Assembly: GCA_025267735.1 (NCBI GenBank)
Contig: CM046295.1
Span: forward strand, 15,893,592-15,957,591
Source of the DNA: Mactra quadrangularis
Lineage: Eukaryota > Mollusca > Bivalvia > Venerida > Mactridae
Length of the DNA stretch: 64,000 nt
Reading direction: 5' to 3'
Made by a program: the position numbers and the translations under genes. Position 1 is the stretch's first letter, and each line of letters opens with the position of its first letter. Positions 12,063 to 25,236 of this stretch are shown here, piece after piece. The notes beneath the pieces were generated by a model, which saw only the letters and a list, made by a program, of their open reading frames with translations, was not told the origin of the DNA and searched no databases.

Positions 12063-12892
12063 CAGAATGACAGAAAATATTAATAAGACAATGCGTCTTA
12101 CTAAATGTCAAAACTAGACCATAAAATAACAATAGCGACACGATACCATGGAAACCGAACTAAACATTGAAAATGTCATAAACCGCCAATTTTGTCTTTA
12201 TATTTCCCCTAGTAGAAAATCTAGAATTTTAAATTAATTAGGCAGCGCTAAACAATCGATACTGAGATGAGAGTAGCTCTAGACAGTTATAACCATGGGC
12301 GGTGTGATTGTATTTTTTAATGTTTATTCTACGGCGTTTTATCAATGAGACGTAAATGTTTAGCTTACGATGCGAAATGCGTAATGATTTTTTTTAATTT
12401 AATGAGGGTCCGTTCAATCCATAAGGATGCATTATGTGCAGATCCCAGGATGTGACTCTTCACCACTTAAAAGATTGGTTTTTTAGTCTAAATGAGTCAC
12501 ATTTTGAACAAATCCTGTTATAATTCATATATCCTGTTATGTATTCATATTCGGATAGTTTCTTATATGCCAATAATGTGTTTTGTTATTGCCAGAGGTA
12601 GGTTTAGTTCTTAATGCTAATTTAGCACCATAAAGTGGGAGATTCCCGATGCGTAATGAGTAATATGTGATCCATTTATAAGACTTCATTCAAGATTTAC
12701 GGATATTTCTTCCCTTGGCAAGTTTATCTCATAATTCACGGAAAAAAAACACGTAAATCACCGATGTTTTACGAGTTCAAATGTTTCTAACTCTCTAATC
12801 ATTATCACTAATGCATTAATTTGAGTAGTACTGCAGTTTTGTCATACAGCTTTTGATCTTTTGACGTCATTTGTATTGTATAAGAGAAGTTT
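12063..12892. other. No gene seen; left arm of a distant inverted repeat
   Basis: AT-rich and non-coding as far as I can see. TTCACGGAAAAAAAACACGT through GATGTTTTACGAG (about 12735-12777) has an inverted partner at about 15528-15570. Confidence 0.45.
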
Positions 12893-13175
12893 TAAACTAC
12901 GAGCAGATCGAGGGGTCCTAGGTTCGATTCCCGGGTGGGCATACATTCGTGGAGCTTGGTCATGAATAAATTTCTGCGGCCATTCATTCACCTACAACTG
13001 ATTCTAATCATGTAGGACAGTAGTCAGTCACTGACGGAAGTACGTGCCTAGTAGTTAGTTACGGCTAAATCCAGAAATTTAGCCTTTCCATGAACACTGA
13101 AAAGGTTGACTGACCGCTGTAATATAACCTATACAATGTGCTGCCACGGCGTTAAACCCAACAAAGTAACAAAAT
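12893..13175 (+). repeat. SINE-B copy, partly degraded head
   Basis: The B box GGTTCGATTCCCGGG lies at about 12922-12936. The body GGAGCTTGGTCATGAATAA and the end GGCGTTAAACCCAACAAAG follow, matching SINE-B at 32349. The CAAA-type tail is short. Confidence 0.85.
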
Positions 13176-14848
13176 AAAAATACGAGCAACTTCTTCCCGA
13201 GAATGATTCCTGAAATTAGCGTTTTTCGTAGTTTACGCAAATTCAATCAAAAAATGAAAAATAAATCGGTTGCCTAGCAACGGTTATGCTGGTTCTTAAA
13301 TTTGAAACACGGTGCTGGTAACCTGATCGTTTGAATCTTGGAGGCTAATGAAAAGTAGAACTATTGAAATATTTAACATTGCATCGGTTTTGATAAAATT
13401 ACAAGTAAATGTTGCTATGTTAAAGCCCGTTTCGCATTAGGTGCACGACACTTTGTGAATGAAAACGTTTTAAACAAATTGCGGAAGGTGCGTTCGCTCT
13501 TCGCAAAACAATTGCATTAAATATCTACGCCATAGACGCTTGTAGATATCGAAATCTGAAGTTTTTCTACAATTGCATGCCCCTGGCGGTCTGTGAGCGA
13601 TAGGGTTTCCTACGCCAGCCATACGTCCATGGTGAAACCTGCGTTTGTCGTGAAACGATCGCGCAATGAATCAACACATTAATTTTCAAACCAATCGTCA
13701 TAGGCCTATGTTGGGACAAGAGTTCATTCCTGCTTTGTTTAGCCAAGATGTCTGTTGAACCAACACACTAATTTCTTTGGCAAATTATAGGTAATTCTTG
13801 GGCTGCGATTTTATACCTGCGTTTGTCTTACGATGGTCGTACGATGAACGTACGCTTATCATGTGATCGCCTTACGGGGCAAACGCGGTTGCCCCAAGAT
13901 CGTGGCGCAGTAACAGTGCTGTCCCATTATATAGTTGTTTTACATCCGAGTGAATAGGTTTAAAATATTCAATTCAAAATTTTTCGAACTTCCTGCAATA
14001 GCAATACCATTGACCCTTCCAAAGGAGTTGTATGAACCGGGGACTGTATAAAATTCGAGACACAAAAGGGGTCACCTCTAAGACACACATTTGTCATCGA
14101 AATATGTAACATCATGGATCCTATATATATGGCGACCGATTTACTGATAATATGCTCTCATGTTTTTTGGAGACATTTACATAATTTCAATCATATATTA
14201 AACAATAAATACATCTTGGAGGCATATTTTGCTAAGAATTGTCCTTTCCCCTACTCTTAGAAATCGTAAATGTTCGTCCATTTCCGTTTCACTCGTAAAA
14301 ATACGCAATTTGACAATTCTTAATGATCGATGTGATTAATTAAAAGCCTCTTTCTGTTATCAAATCAGTGTCTCTAAAACGCTCATGATAGATAAGCGCA
14401 AAATCCATTTTCAATGATCATTTAATCAAGATCATGAAACGTTTGTGATTGACTAGGCTAAAAGAGATTTTTCCGGACCAGACTAGAAACCGGACCAATA
14501 TTGATTCCACTAACAAAAACTCGATGATTGTTCGGAACTGTTTCATTATCTTCGTCTGAAACAAGCGGAGTCAATCAAGTTTAATTATCCGAGTCAGCAG
14601 ACGTTAATCACGTGACCCGTCGTGGGTCAAGCGACTGTAAAAATGACGTCATCAAATTTTAATTAAGTCGCTAAAATTTGCAAACGCTCTACAATTTTAG
14701 ATGAATGAGTGTCGGAATGGTTGGCCTGTGGCGTTTGAGGAAATTTAAAGTCTGGGTATAAAATTCTAGACAATTTTTGTCGCAAATAGTTTACAAGTTA
14801 ATGAGTAAATATTGCAAAATTGTATTCAACTACCAGTGGCGCATGGTA
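13176..14848. other. Non-coding stretch, nothing recognised
   Basis: I found no exon, tRNA or clear repeat boundary in this stretch on either strand. Confidence 0.4.
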
Positions 14849-14849
14849 C

Positions 14850-14983
14850 ATTAACCCCGCTGATTTACATACTCACTACAGTACTTCTGTACTTGTTATT
14901 GGTGAACATAGATACATGTATCTATTTTTTGTGTACGGGGATTATCAAAAAAACATTAAGTATTTAAATCAGCAGGGTTAATA
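14850..14983. mobile_element. MITE-E copy
   Basis: ATTAACCCCGCTGATTTACA at the left and ATTTAAATCAGCAGGGTTAA at the right are inverted repeats. Related ends occur at 29604-29676 and, singly, at about 24028. Confidence 0.75.
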
Positions 14984-15077
14984 TATGCTCCTCTGACAGA
15001 CGATTAAAAATTTGATGATTTTGTTACAAGTTGAGGTCTTAGTACTTCTGAGTTATGTTTGCAGTAGAGAACAGGGT

Positions 15078-15314
15078 CAATCTTTTCACAAAAAATCTAC
15101 GATTAAAATTATCGTAAGTCAATTTTATAAATTTTGCTGTTCAAAGTCAGATGGATAAGAAATATAACTATGATATTATATTCAAAAGGAATGAAAATAT
15201 TCTACATAATTCAATAAATTTTGGAATTGATTGGCCAAAAAATGTCGGTACAATAAATGCTACTTGTTTTTAATTTACGATGATTTTTATCGTAAAATTT
15301 TGTTAAAAGCGTCA
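15078..15314. mobile_element. MITE-C copy
   Basis: CTTTTCACAAAAAATCTACG with ATTATCGTAAGTCAA is mirrored by TTTACGATGATTTTTATCGT with TTGTTAAAAG. The core AACTATGATATTATATTCAA is shared with the copy at 45856. Confidence 0.75.
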
Positions 15315-16113
15315 CAGCATTATACATATAAGCGATTTGGATTCAAACAGATACAGATAACTTCTGACAGATTCGTGTTTTCAATTAAATATTTTAACGT
15401 TTTTCGTGCACGCATCATATAGGCCTAATAGAAAACATCGTACTGTATCACGTCGCTCTTAAACATGCCAGATTGGAAATGATAAATATCATTGAATACG
15501 TACCATGTACATGTTGCACTTTTTTAAAACTCGTGAAACATCGGAGATTTACGTGTTTTTCCGGTGAATATTTTGATGATTCTTAATGTGCATCGGTGCG
15601 GAATTGAATAAGATAGCTTAATAATTCCACCGACGTCATTAGACGTTACGGCAAGTCTATGCGTTAACGATTGCTTCCCGTTATCCGTAGACGTGATGGA
15701 CATAACAGATAATGATGTATCTTCACATTATTAAACTATTTTCCTAAGTCAATACAAAGAAAAACAAAGAACGTCTGCAACTTTTACTTTTCGTCCCTCT
15801 CTCTTCAAACTTTTATTATTATTATTGTAAGATATTGACTGAACTGAAATGACATATACAAAGATATGAGGCAAATAGATTTTGCTAAAGAATGATACCA
15901 AACATACCTACATTGAATTCATCTTTGTATGTGAAATTTGTCTTTTACTGAGTGAATATTTTTTGCGTCAGTATATATTTCGATGGTAGGTAAAGAATCG
16001 TGTATTACAGCTCGTATAGAAATAACACGAGATATTGTAAATGTAGAATATCATATAAATTTGTCACAAATTATCGTAAACGACCCATAACAGTGGAACT
16101 CTACGATATAATA

Positions 16114-16473
16114 AGGGATTTTAATCAGTTATTTCCCTTGTATACTCTTCAAATAGGTAAGTCCAATCAGTTGGATTACTCGGATTTTAACCTAACTTTT
16201 CATTGTCAATTTGCCCAAATTAATTTTAGTTAACTTTTTTGTAAATCATTTAATTTGTTTGAAAACCAAGCTAAGTATTGTTAGGTTAAAAAACTATCTA
16301 AATTTCATCACTCCTGCTAATATCTTAATTAACATGAAAGATATTAGATAAAATATTTTGCTACCTTACATTGGGACTTCAATGATAAAATCCGAGGATT
16401 CCAACTGGTAGGACCTACTTACCAATTGAATTGCTCCAGATTTATCAAGGAAAGACAACTGGCAAAAGTCCCT
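16114..16473. mobile_element. MITE-A copy 2 (reverse orientation)
   Basis: AGGGATTTTAATCAGTTATT at the left and AACTGGCAAAAGTCCCT at the right form the TIRs. The core TAGGTAAGTCCAATCAGTTG is shared with 2131-2155 and 41765, inverted relative to copy 1. Confidence 0.85.
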
Positions 16474-18856
16474 TATTTAGAAGTGGCATATTATACGGAG
16501 ATTTTTTTACCATTTTAAAAACAGAATTTTCCGCAGGTAAACTTTCAATTTTGTTGAAATTAGGTAGATATTTTTGTTATCTCATGGAATGTTATTATTT
16601 TACAGAGATTCTACAGAGCATATCTGCATCATTATTCCTTAGAGAGCCCGATCATCCTCTAAAGTAAACAAACATTTTGTTATACGCCATCTGCTCGCTG
16701 GCACGGTCTAATTGGATTACTTCAATAATAAAACGGAAAAGTGAAACCCGTCTCGATGTGCATGCATATTGATATTACAAAAGCTTCGAAATGATAAACT
16801 TTGGAACTATTTTAGGAAATTATTTGTTTGTTTGAGTAGTGAGGTTATATTTGTATTCATGCGCTTAGGAATGTTAGTTTGACGGCAACCACCTCAGCAT
16901 GAATGTTTTAGCAGTGATACAAATTTCCACATACCTACTCGCCCAGTGCAAGTAGTATTATTCTTTTACGATACAATGTGGCTCTGTCGGTTCCACTAAA
17001 GCCATGCCATACCGGAATTTTGTTAGGCGTCCGCGTGCGCGTTGGTTTTTGGTTTTAGAGTCCCCTCCCCCCCCCCAAAAAAAAAAAACAAAAAAAAAAC
17101 CACACACACACACAGAATTGTTGTTGAAATTTTCTTAAATAATTCTGTTGTTCCAGGATTTGATAACTGATTTTTCTCAGGAAATACTGATAGTTCCTTG
17201 CTTCTGTGTGTTTGATTAATGAAAATGTACATGTGTATGTTGTTTATACTTTTTATAAAACTACTTTAATCTCACATTAATGTCATAAACATTCATGTAC
17301 TACCAAGTACTTATTTGTGTGAATACTAGCTAGAATGGACAGTGTAAGACATATTTAACTATTTAAGAAAAACTGAGGGTCATTGTTTGTTCTCCATCGC
17401 TCTTTCACTTCTTTATAAAAGTTTAGAACCTTAGAAACTAAGTGCCTTACTTAATATAAAGGCGGACGACGGTCGTTCTTGCAAATCTATTTGCAAAAAA
17501 AACACGTGTCTTTGTCATTTATGTACCAGAGAAAAAGTTGATTATGTAATTATTAAGCCATAATAATTATTTCATAATTGTATGACAACAAAGCACCGCC
17601 CCATTACAATAATGTAGTATAGTTTAAAAACCTGTTTACAGCCTAATTACATCGGTTTATTTATCGATTTTATATTCATATAAATGGGAATCATGCTGTG
17701 TCTAGTGATATCGGAGTCTGTCATTGACAAGTCAATGATTGTCATTGACAGTTTGCGTAAAATGTGATGGGAGAACTTGATATGCTTTGAAATTATAGTT
17801 CAGGGTATACTGCAACTCAGTGTAAAAGTGACGATAGGCCACTGATTAAAATCAAAGTACTGATAGTACAGATAGTACGGTGCTAGCGACGAAAATGATA
17901 GAAAAATCAAAGTGCTCATAGCACTGATGGAAAAGTGTTACTAAAATTGTAACAGCGACTGAAATTAAAGAAAAATCAAAGTACTTTTAGAACACAAGAT
18001 TCGCAATGTTGCGCGAACACTCACGCGCCAAGTACCCAGTTGATTTTATTGTAACTTTACTGTCTTTTGGTCTTACTTCTACAATTAAATCATGCCCAGT
18101 GGAAGTTTAGTATCCACAGAAAGAATAGCAATTAGTTTTACGTGTGGCACAAATCTCGCTATGTTGTTCTGTTGTGTTTTGTTCTGTTCTTGTTAACTAG
18201 TGCTATATTGATATATTGTATAAACCCTACGGTTTTAAAACACCTTGGTATGAAAAACTGAGAAATCTCTTTGACCATCGTGTTAAAACAAATTAGATCC
18301 ACGCGCCATCTTGTCAACTGATGGTGCCTTGTTTATTATCACCCGATACATTCACGCGTGCTAGGCTCTCCAGACATTTTCTATACTTTCTATAGTATTT
18401 TCTAACTTGTTGCACCTTCTTTAATTACGACAGATCAAGACTTTTTAAAATCACCCGCAACATGCATATGAATGCATATTTTATTCAAGTTATGCAATCT
18501 GAGGATGTCGGTGTCTTGAAAAGACTATGCAAATTTGTTAGAATAATTATGAGAACCTTTTCAAGATAGCTCCGGTTCAATGGCAATTGTCTTTTTTTGC
18601 AAGACACCAACAATCTGGGTGGACATAGATCTCCCTTGTATTAATCCTACCATCACCTATTACTTTAGCCCCACAATATGTATTATTTTTCTATGTAGCA
18701 CAAATCATAATTAAATGCACTTATACATATATTTGACATCTATAAGTATCGTTCTTTTAAAACCTGTATTATATTATGTTTATTTTTGTATTTTCCACTA
18801 TTTGTATGTAATTGTAAATACTTGGGAGAAATAAAAGTTGGAAGTACAATGTAGAA
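16474..18856. other. Non-coding stretch with low-complexity patch
   Basis: 17061-17116 is a C-run, A-run and (CA)n tract. At 17720-17750 TGTCATTGACAAGTCAATGA forms nested short palindromes. 17840-17990 repeats AAAAATCAAAGT followed by small hairpins such as GTGCTCATAGCAC. No exon was recognised. Confidence 0.5.
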
Positions 18857-19100
18857 GGTTAAACGCCATGTCAACACATCGTTTAGATTATTTTACGGGG
18901 GCCAGCTCACATAATCTAGCTTTCCTGGACCCTTGTCTATAACTAGTAATCACCTACCCTTCCACAAAGAAATGCAGCAATTTCTCCATTACCTTAATAA
19001 AGGACTTTGTTTTATGGTCAAATTTCATGAAAGGGTAAACATGTATATAACCATCCCTGGATGAATTCGAACCCGTACCCCTTATAGGAAACTAGATTAG
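18857..19100 (-). repeat. SINE-A copy (minus), head degraded
   Basis: It begins with TTAAACGCCATGTCAACACA (the element 3' end), passes CTTTCCTGGACCCTTGTCTA, and reaches a weak B box, GAATTCGAACCCGTACCCC. The A-box side is not preserved. Confidence 0.8.
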
Positions 19101-19503
19101 AAATTTCGTCATGCTACAAACTATTACTGACTAGAGTCACTCATTTGTAACGAAAATCATGTCACTCGTTGCAACAATACTATTATCGAAAATGTATATA
19201 TCATTTTTATCAACAAGTCTAAAATATACATATCTTAGAAATAAATGTCTGAAGCTTTATTATTATACATTCCTTAAAATCCAAAAATTTACAAATCTCA
19301 AGTCAAAATTATCTTAGGAAACAGTATAAATCATGCAAATAAACAAAAGAAGCTAAAGACAATAAAATGATTAAAAACTCTATTGTTCGCGTTTATCAAT
19401 CCTTACATTGGGTTTTACACGTGTCAGAACTATATTTAAAGTTATTTCTCGGCGGCAAGAGCACACGAACTACCTTTCATGGGTCCTTATCCATTATTTC
19501 GAC

Positions 19504-19959
19504 CAGGGATTTTATATAACAGGGATTTGTAACGATGTGCTTTTTTAATATTCACGATAGTCACTGTCTACAACTGGCTGAAGCAGACTGTACAAATTTT
19601 TCCAGAGTTAAAAAAAAACTTGTTTTATGTTTTTGTACATGTCTTCCATGCAACTTGTGAATGTTTCTGACAAAAATTTGTAACAATTATGACCGAAAAT
19701 ATGACTGTAGGTAATTAGGGCTGAAAATGGCAGATCGGCGGAAAAATGCATAATTTTGTGAGACATTCTATGAGCGTAATTTACCTCAAAATCATCTAGA
19801 AACACATTTTTCCTAACCTTTATAACATTTTGAAAGGTATGAATATCTTTGTTTGAACTTGTAATAATTGTTATCCGTATGAGCGAAAAATAATAGCCAC
19901 GACAGTGAAATTTGATGTAAATCTATGTAGTTACAAATCCCTGTTATATAAAATCCCTG
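19504..19959. mobile_element. 456-bp element, 30-bp perfect TIRs, 7-bp TSD
   Basis: CAGGGATTTTATATAACAGG and GATTTGTAAC at the left are repeated exactly inverted at 19930-19959. TTTCGAC flanks both ends (19497-19503 and 19960-19966). The CAG...CTG termini resemble hAT elements. Perfect TIRs imply recent mobility. Two short minus-strand frames inside show no transposase motif. Confidence 0.88.
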
Positions 19960-20380
19960 TTTCGACATAGAACCGTGCCGACTGCCTATGTGAAACAACA
20001 AACAAATTACATTACAGTACAGCATGCTAAGGTCAGACAGTGGGATGTCTGCGACTCATAAAGAAACAACCAGTATTTCCTTAGTGTAATAAAAACATGA
20101 ATTGTATGTCTGAAGTAAATAAATCATTATAGGGGTTTAAACTAAACTGTAGACAGACCAAAATCAAATTACTTCTAAGATCTAGTCATTAAAAAATCGA
20201 CGTTTAGAACCACTGGTGCCGACACGTTCATTAGAAATCCATTCGGAACACAACGATTTTCTACGAAGATAATTATGCCTCGGACATCAGTAGTAGTAGG
20301 AACACAACAGGTTATGAGGCTCGGCAAATCACTCACTGGAAAGTAGTTCTATGATTATTTACACATTGACGCGCAACGTC

Positions 20381-20422
20381 AACTTTTAATAACAAGTTAC
20401 AATGTACTTGTTATTAAAAGTT
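20381..20422. repeat. Perfect hairpin, 17-bp arms
   Basis: AACTTTTAATAACAAGT and its exact complement flank the 8-nt loop TACAATGT. There is no following T-tract typical of a terminator, and its role is unknown. Confidence 0.9.
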
Positions 20423-20559
20423 AAAAGTTAAAGCAAGGTTTTTGAAGTCAACTTTTAGTATCACTATTAAGTCGACTCTTGACATTAACTTCCCCAATCA
20501 TTGAGTCATACACAAACTGTTAACACACGGCGCAGACTGCAGCCATAGCATACAGCGCA

Positions 20560-20715
20560 TGACCCTTACAGGTACCCATTTACACATGGGTGGAGTGAAG
20601 CAATCTCAGGTAAATTTCTTGCTCAAGGAAATTAGCAGTGCCCCTAGTGGGATTCGAATTCAGAACCTCTCGATCCCTAAGCATGTGTCCTACCACTGGA
20701 CTACTGCTTCTACTA
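20560..20715 (-). repeat. SINE-D copy (minus)
   Basis: On the minus strand an A-box-like CAGTAGTCCAGTGGTAGG is followed by a B-box-like AATTCGAATCCCACTAGGG. A tail, CTCCACCCATGTGTAAATGG, follows. Related copies lie at 36956 and, as a fragment, at 34475. Confidence 0.75.
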
Positions 20716-21247
20716 TTATGTTAATAAGCTGCAATGCTACTTTAAGATGGCTTCCTTTGCTGCGAATGACCATGGATTATCTACATATATATTGAAACAC
20801 AGCCAGCTGCCATGTATAATAAGCACGGTGAAAAACACAATATTTCGAGCTCCATGTAATATTTATCGATCGAAGCGTTTACTTATTGATCCTATTGTGC
20901 CCCTATATTCTGCGTTAACTTATAAAAAACCTCAGCGTGCGCGAAACAAAGTCATTTATAAGCGCCCCAGTTTTCGGGATTATACGTTAATTTCACGAAA
21001 TGACACTTGTATTCGCGAAAAGACCATAGACTTTTCAAAACTCTTAGGGCCCGATAATTAATCGACAGCGCGTGCGATTAGACTTTTAACAAATTTGAAA
21101 TGAACCTAACGTTCGTGAAAATATTCTAGCGAAACTTCACGGCAATGTTAATGTTAAATCTGCCTGTTCGTAGAATTCATTTAAATATCAACTTTTTCTA
21201 AAACACTCAAAAATTGTATCGAAACATTTTAAAAGCAGTGAAGCAGT

Positions 21248-21805
21248 TGATGAAGGGTCTGATTACGATTCAAGGGGTCGTTGGTTCGAAGGGGTCACGG
21301 GTTCAATTCTTTTGTGGAACCTACATATATACTTACAGGAGTTACGACGTCCAGCGCACCTAACCTAGTTTTATTGGACTCACGTCTATAACCAGTACAC
21401 ACCTACCCTTCCACTAGACCGGAAACTTCTCCTTATATCTTATTAATGGAGGAACAATTTACACTGTTGTCAAAATTTATGGAAAGGTATGACCTCCCCG
21501 GATGGGTTTCGAACCCGTGCCCCCTTTGGGACACGATATTCCAAAACCCGGCGCGCTGCAAACTGCGCTACCGACCCGGGTTAGAAGGTAAAACAAAGGA
21601 AAAACAATAACCCAATAAAAAAGAAAACTTTTCAGTGTATCTACAGTTTGAATATGTAAACTAATCAGCCAATTCCAACTTAATTCAGGGGTAAGCAGAA
21701 AATTGGTCGTATAAATATATAAAAACTCCAGTAAGTATGTAGGTTCCGCAAGGAGTTGAACCCGTGGCCCCTTCGAACCCACGACACCTTGAATCGTAAT
21801 CAGAC
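21248..21805. repeat. Inverted repeat pair flanking a SINE-A
   Basis: The left arm (about 21248-21343; GGTCTGATTACGATTCAAGG, then CACGGGTTCAA) is matched inverted by the right arm (about 21724-21805). The arms look tRNA-like (GGTTCGAAGGGG, CACGGGTTCAA). A minus-strand SINE-A occupies 21345-21581 between them. Confidence 0.75.
21345..21581 (-). repeat. SINE-A copy (minus), well-preserved head
   Basis: The complement of GGGTTTCGAACCCGTG and TGCGCTACCGACCCGGG gives good B and A boxes. The body TATAACCAGTACACACCTAC is shared with other SINE-A copies. Confidence 0.87.
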
Positions 21806-22295
21806 CCTTAATTAACTGAGCTAAGCTAATCAGAGATTGGTTTTAAAATAGTATTGCAAACATTCCACAAAACATAAAACCATACATAATAAATATTAAG
21901 ACCATGAAGCATTATTTTAAAAAATGAACGTACGTCTTTTTTTATCGTAAGATTTTGTTGCTTTCGAAAAAAAAAACGTATTGATGTACATGTATTCAGT
22001 AGGAAACGAAGAAGAAAACATTAGTTTTTTACAAGTGTTATATGTGATGTACACAACATTTTTTGACAGTGTTATAAACCTTGTATCTTGCAGACAGCCG
22101 TGAAATCATCTGCCAAGTAAATATTATGCTGTAAATATAACATAGTTTTAATTCCCTCATGAAGGCTGAGTTCACAATATTATAAACAGTGTAATGTAGT
22201 CGTATTAGAAGCTGTAGAGTAGCTTTCAAATACAGTTACACCTTGGTTCTTTGTTTGAAGAGGGAACTGTAAATACCACTGTTCACCGTTTTTAA

Positions 22296-22730
22296 CTTGT
22301 AAGTATGACGATGATGATGGTGATGGTGGTGACGATGATAATGATTATGGTGATAGTAATGATTATGGTGATGCTAATGATTATGGTGATGATGATGGTT
22401 TAAATAATGATAATGATGATGACGGTGATGTTTATGCTGATAAAAGGGAAAATGGTGATGATTTTAATGATGACAGGATTTGTAGTGGTTAAATATGATG
22501 CTGCTGCTGATTTCAGTAAAATGAATTATGATATATGTAGTGAGAATGATGAAACTATGATGATATAAACAGTGACGATAATGGTGACGGTGGTGGTGAT
22601 GTTGATGAAAATGAAAATGGTAATGGTGATAGCTATGGTGATGATAATGATGATAATGGTGTTGGTTGTGATGATGATGATAACGGTGATGATGGTGATG
22701 ATGATGATGGTGATCATCAAAATGATGTTA
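22296..22730. repeat. Imperfect GATGRT microsatellite
   Basis: Long runs of ATGATGGTGATGATGATAATG-type triplets. Apparent Met- or Ile-rich open frames on both strands are artefacts of this composition. Confidence 0.95.
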
Positions 22731-25236
22731 ATATTATTAACAATAATGTACAACACATTTTTTGATACATTTAATTTTCTTTTGCTATTCAATTAGGTAT
22801 CTGAGTTGAAAAACAAAAGATGTTTTCTATTCAGTTTGTAACCTCTTGGCCGCACCCATATTTCATCGACCACGCCCAATTGTAATTTAAGTGTCTAGCA
22901 GTCGAGGTTCAACTGTATCATGAACATGTAATGGAAACATAGTTTTTATTCTCAACTATTTTTTATGAAAACATACTAAATGGCAGCATTATACAAAATC
23001 ATAAGACGACTCACAGAGAAAGTGTTTGTTTAAAATGATAAAAAACATTTTTTTATGTATAAATTTTCAGTAATATTCCAACATGTACGATGTAGACGAT
23101 AACGATGATGAGGTAGTAGTCGGTTTGTGTTTTAGACATTTCCTGAAAATTTTGCATTCACCTGAAAGCATAACTGAAAAAAAAAGATCAATATACCCAC
23201 TCCTGAAAATGCAATACGACTCTGTACTGAGTACTTTATTAAATATAAATTTTCCTGCGACAGACTTGCGATAATTTTTCTCGTAAGATGTTTTGTCTAA
23301 AGACTCACGTGGGTCTGGTGTCAATTATCACTCCTCGACTCCTAGATAGCGAGATAGTTCAAAAGTTGTCACAACTTATTTTCACGTACCATACTAAGCG
23401 TTAATTAAGCTAATTACTTTTCGCGATTTATTTAGCCATTTTTCTGGTAAAATCACCAGTTACTGATAAAAATAGACTTTTCCCTTCAATTTCTACTCTA
23501 TATACAATATTATGAAACATCTTTAGGATTTGTACACGAAAAAAAAACGAAAACTTTATACCCAAAACATCACAAAATAGCTTTTCTAGTCATTTTGGCA
23601 GCCATTTTGGACGCCATCTTGGATTTCATAAATGTAGCAATTTTAAAGTCCTCATATCATACACACGTTAGAATGTAAAACCAGTAAATATTTAAATCTA
23701 TAAATTTTAAAACTTACGAGGTAAAAACATAAGTTAAAGATAGAATAATAACATGTATGGTTATAATAAAGCATTTTTCTAAAAGCTTAAAAACAGCAAC
23801 TGTTTACTAGTCATCTAGTTTAGAATACGTCACTCGCAAAACACAATTTGGCACGCGACAAACACATTATATATAAATCTACGAGCGGTTAATGAATTTC
23901 CTATTCTATTTAACTTAAAAGGTATACAACTAAATCTGAGATATTTTGTCATATACGTTACAAAATGTAAAATTTGTTTGTTTATCAAACATTCTAATTA
24001 CAACAGCGTAAAGCAACTTTGTTCTGTTAATGCCCGCTGATTTAAATACTCACTACAGTACTTCGGTTCTCACGGTCGATGAAAAGAGATTCCCGTTTAA
24101 AAATACAGGGTTTATCGAACAAAAATCAAGTGTGAATTATACCGTGTTATTAAGACCGTCAAACACAGCCTTTAAACTCTCCAAAACTCAAGCCACAGTT
24201 GTCTCCCTTGACAAATAACAACCGCGACGTTAAGACAATGTTTTCGTGATTATTTCACATTTTAAATGTATCAGAGTCACGCAATCAAGTAGTTACACAA
24301 GAGCATTGTGTTTCATGACAATAGTTCCATAGTGTATTAAATATTAGAGTGACGTAGGGATGATGTGATTGTCGAATGAATTGTAGAGTAAGTTGGTTCC
24401 GTATTTTGTCCGGGTACGGGTTTTAGTAATACACATATGGAATGGCTTTTATCGTTTCCTGGCGTTTTGTCGTCTGGTTTAGGTCGACGCGCTAACTAGC
24501 GATATGCTTAGTAAAATGGCCACAAAATCTCGACAATGCCTGAAAGCATTCGGACTACAATATATTACTTTTAACCGTCAAGTTTCCAAGTTGAAGCATT
24601 TTAACAAACAAAATGCTCTTTAAGAACATTTAAGTTAATGCAAGCTGGTTTTTATATTAAAACCCAAGAAAATGTCTGAATTGTAAATTGTAAATAAACA
24701 GTAATCACTACAAAAAAAACAAAATCCCTGTTTATGTAAACAGTACAATGGACTAATCCACAACAGGGGGTGCTCGGGTTGTCAGCATCATAGTTTACAG
24801 TATTAATTTCAATATGTTTTATAAATGTATTTTTCTTGAAATGGTAAGGCATTCTAAATGGGATGTTGGTTTATTCACCCAGCTTATTTAGTTAAAATAA
24901 ACTACAAAACCTTTATTTTCAATACTGCCCTACTTTTGGAATGGTTTGGTTTATTTTAATGTTTACACAAACACATCATGTTATTATGTATGAACTGTAG
25001 TTATTTTAAAGTCTACAACACTGTTCTATTAATAGTAACAAAATATTGTTTGTACAGATAAACCAGAAACGAGATAAGAACTTTGTAGTTTTCTAATAAT
25101 TCAATAACGATGCTTTGTTTCTATTGATTCAAAATAATTCCATTATAAACACGACTATCCTATTTATTGTTGTTTCAGAGCTAGAAACATTGGTGTTATT
25201 AGTTCTTTATGTCCACGAGCGAAAACTGGCAAAAGT
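22731..25236. other. Presumed CELF intron / non-coding
   Basis: No exon was recognised. A diverged MITE-C end (GACTTGCGATAATTTTTCTC, then GTAAGATG) lies at 23264-23291. A MITE-E end (CCCGCTGATTTAAATACTCA) lies at about 24033-24052. The rest is AT-rich unique-looking sequence. Confidence 0.4.

Noticed and set aside
20747..21061. 104-codon plus-strand frame
   Set aside because: No recognisable motif, no splice or start context, and flanked by SINEs. Chance is the simplest explanation, although it is among the longest unassigned frames.
22526..22796. Ile-rich and Met-rich open frames on both strands
   Set aside because: They follow directly from the GAT-type microsatellite and have no protein-like composition.
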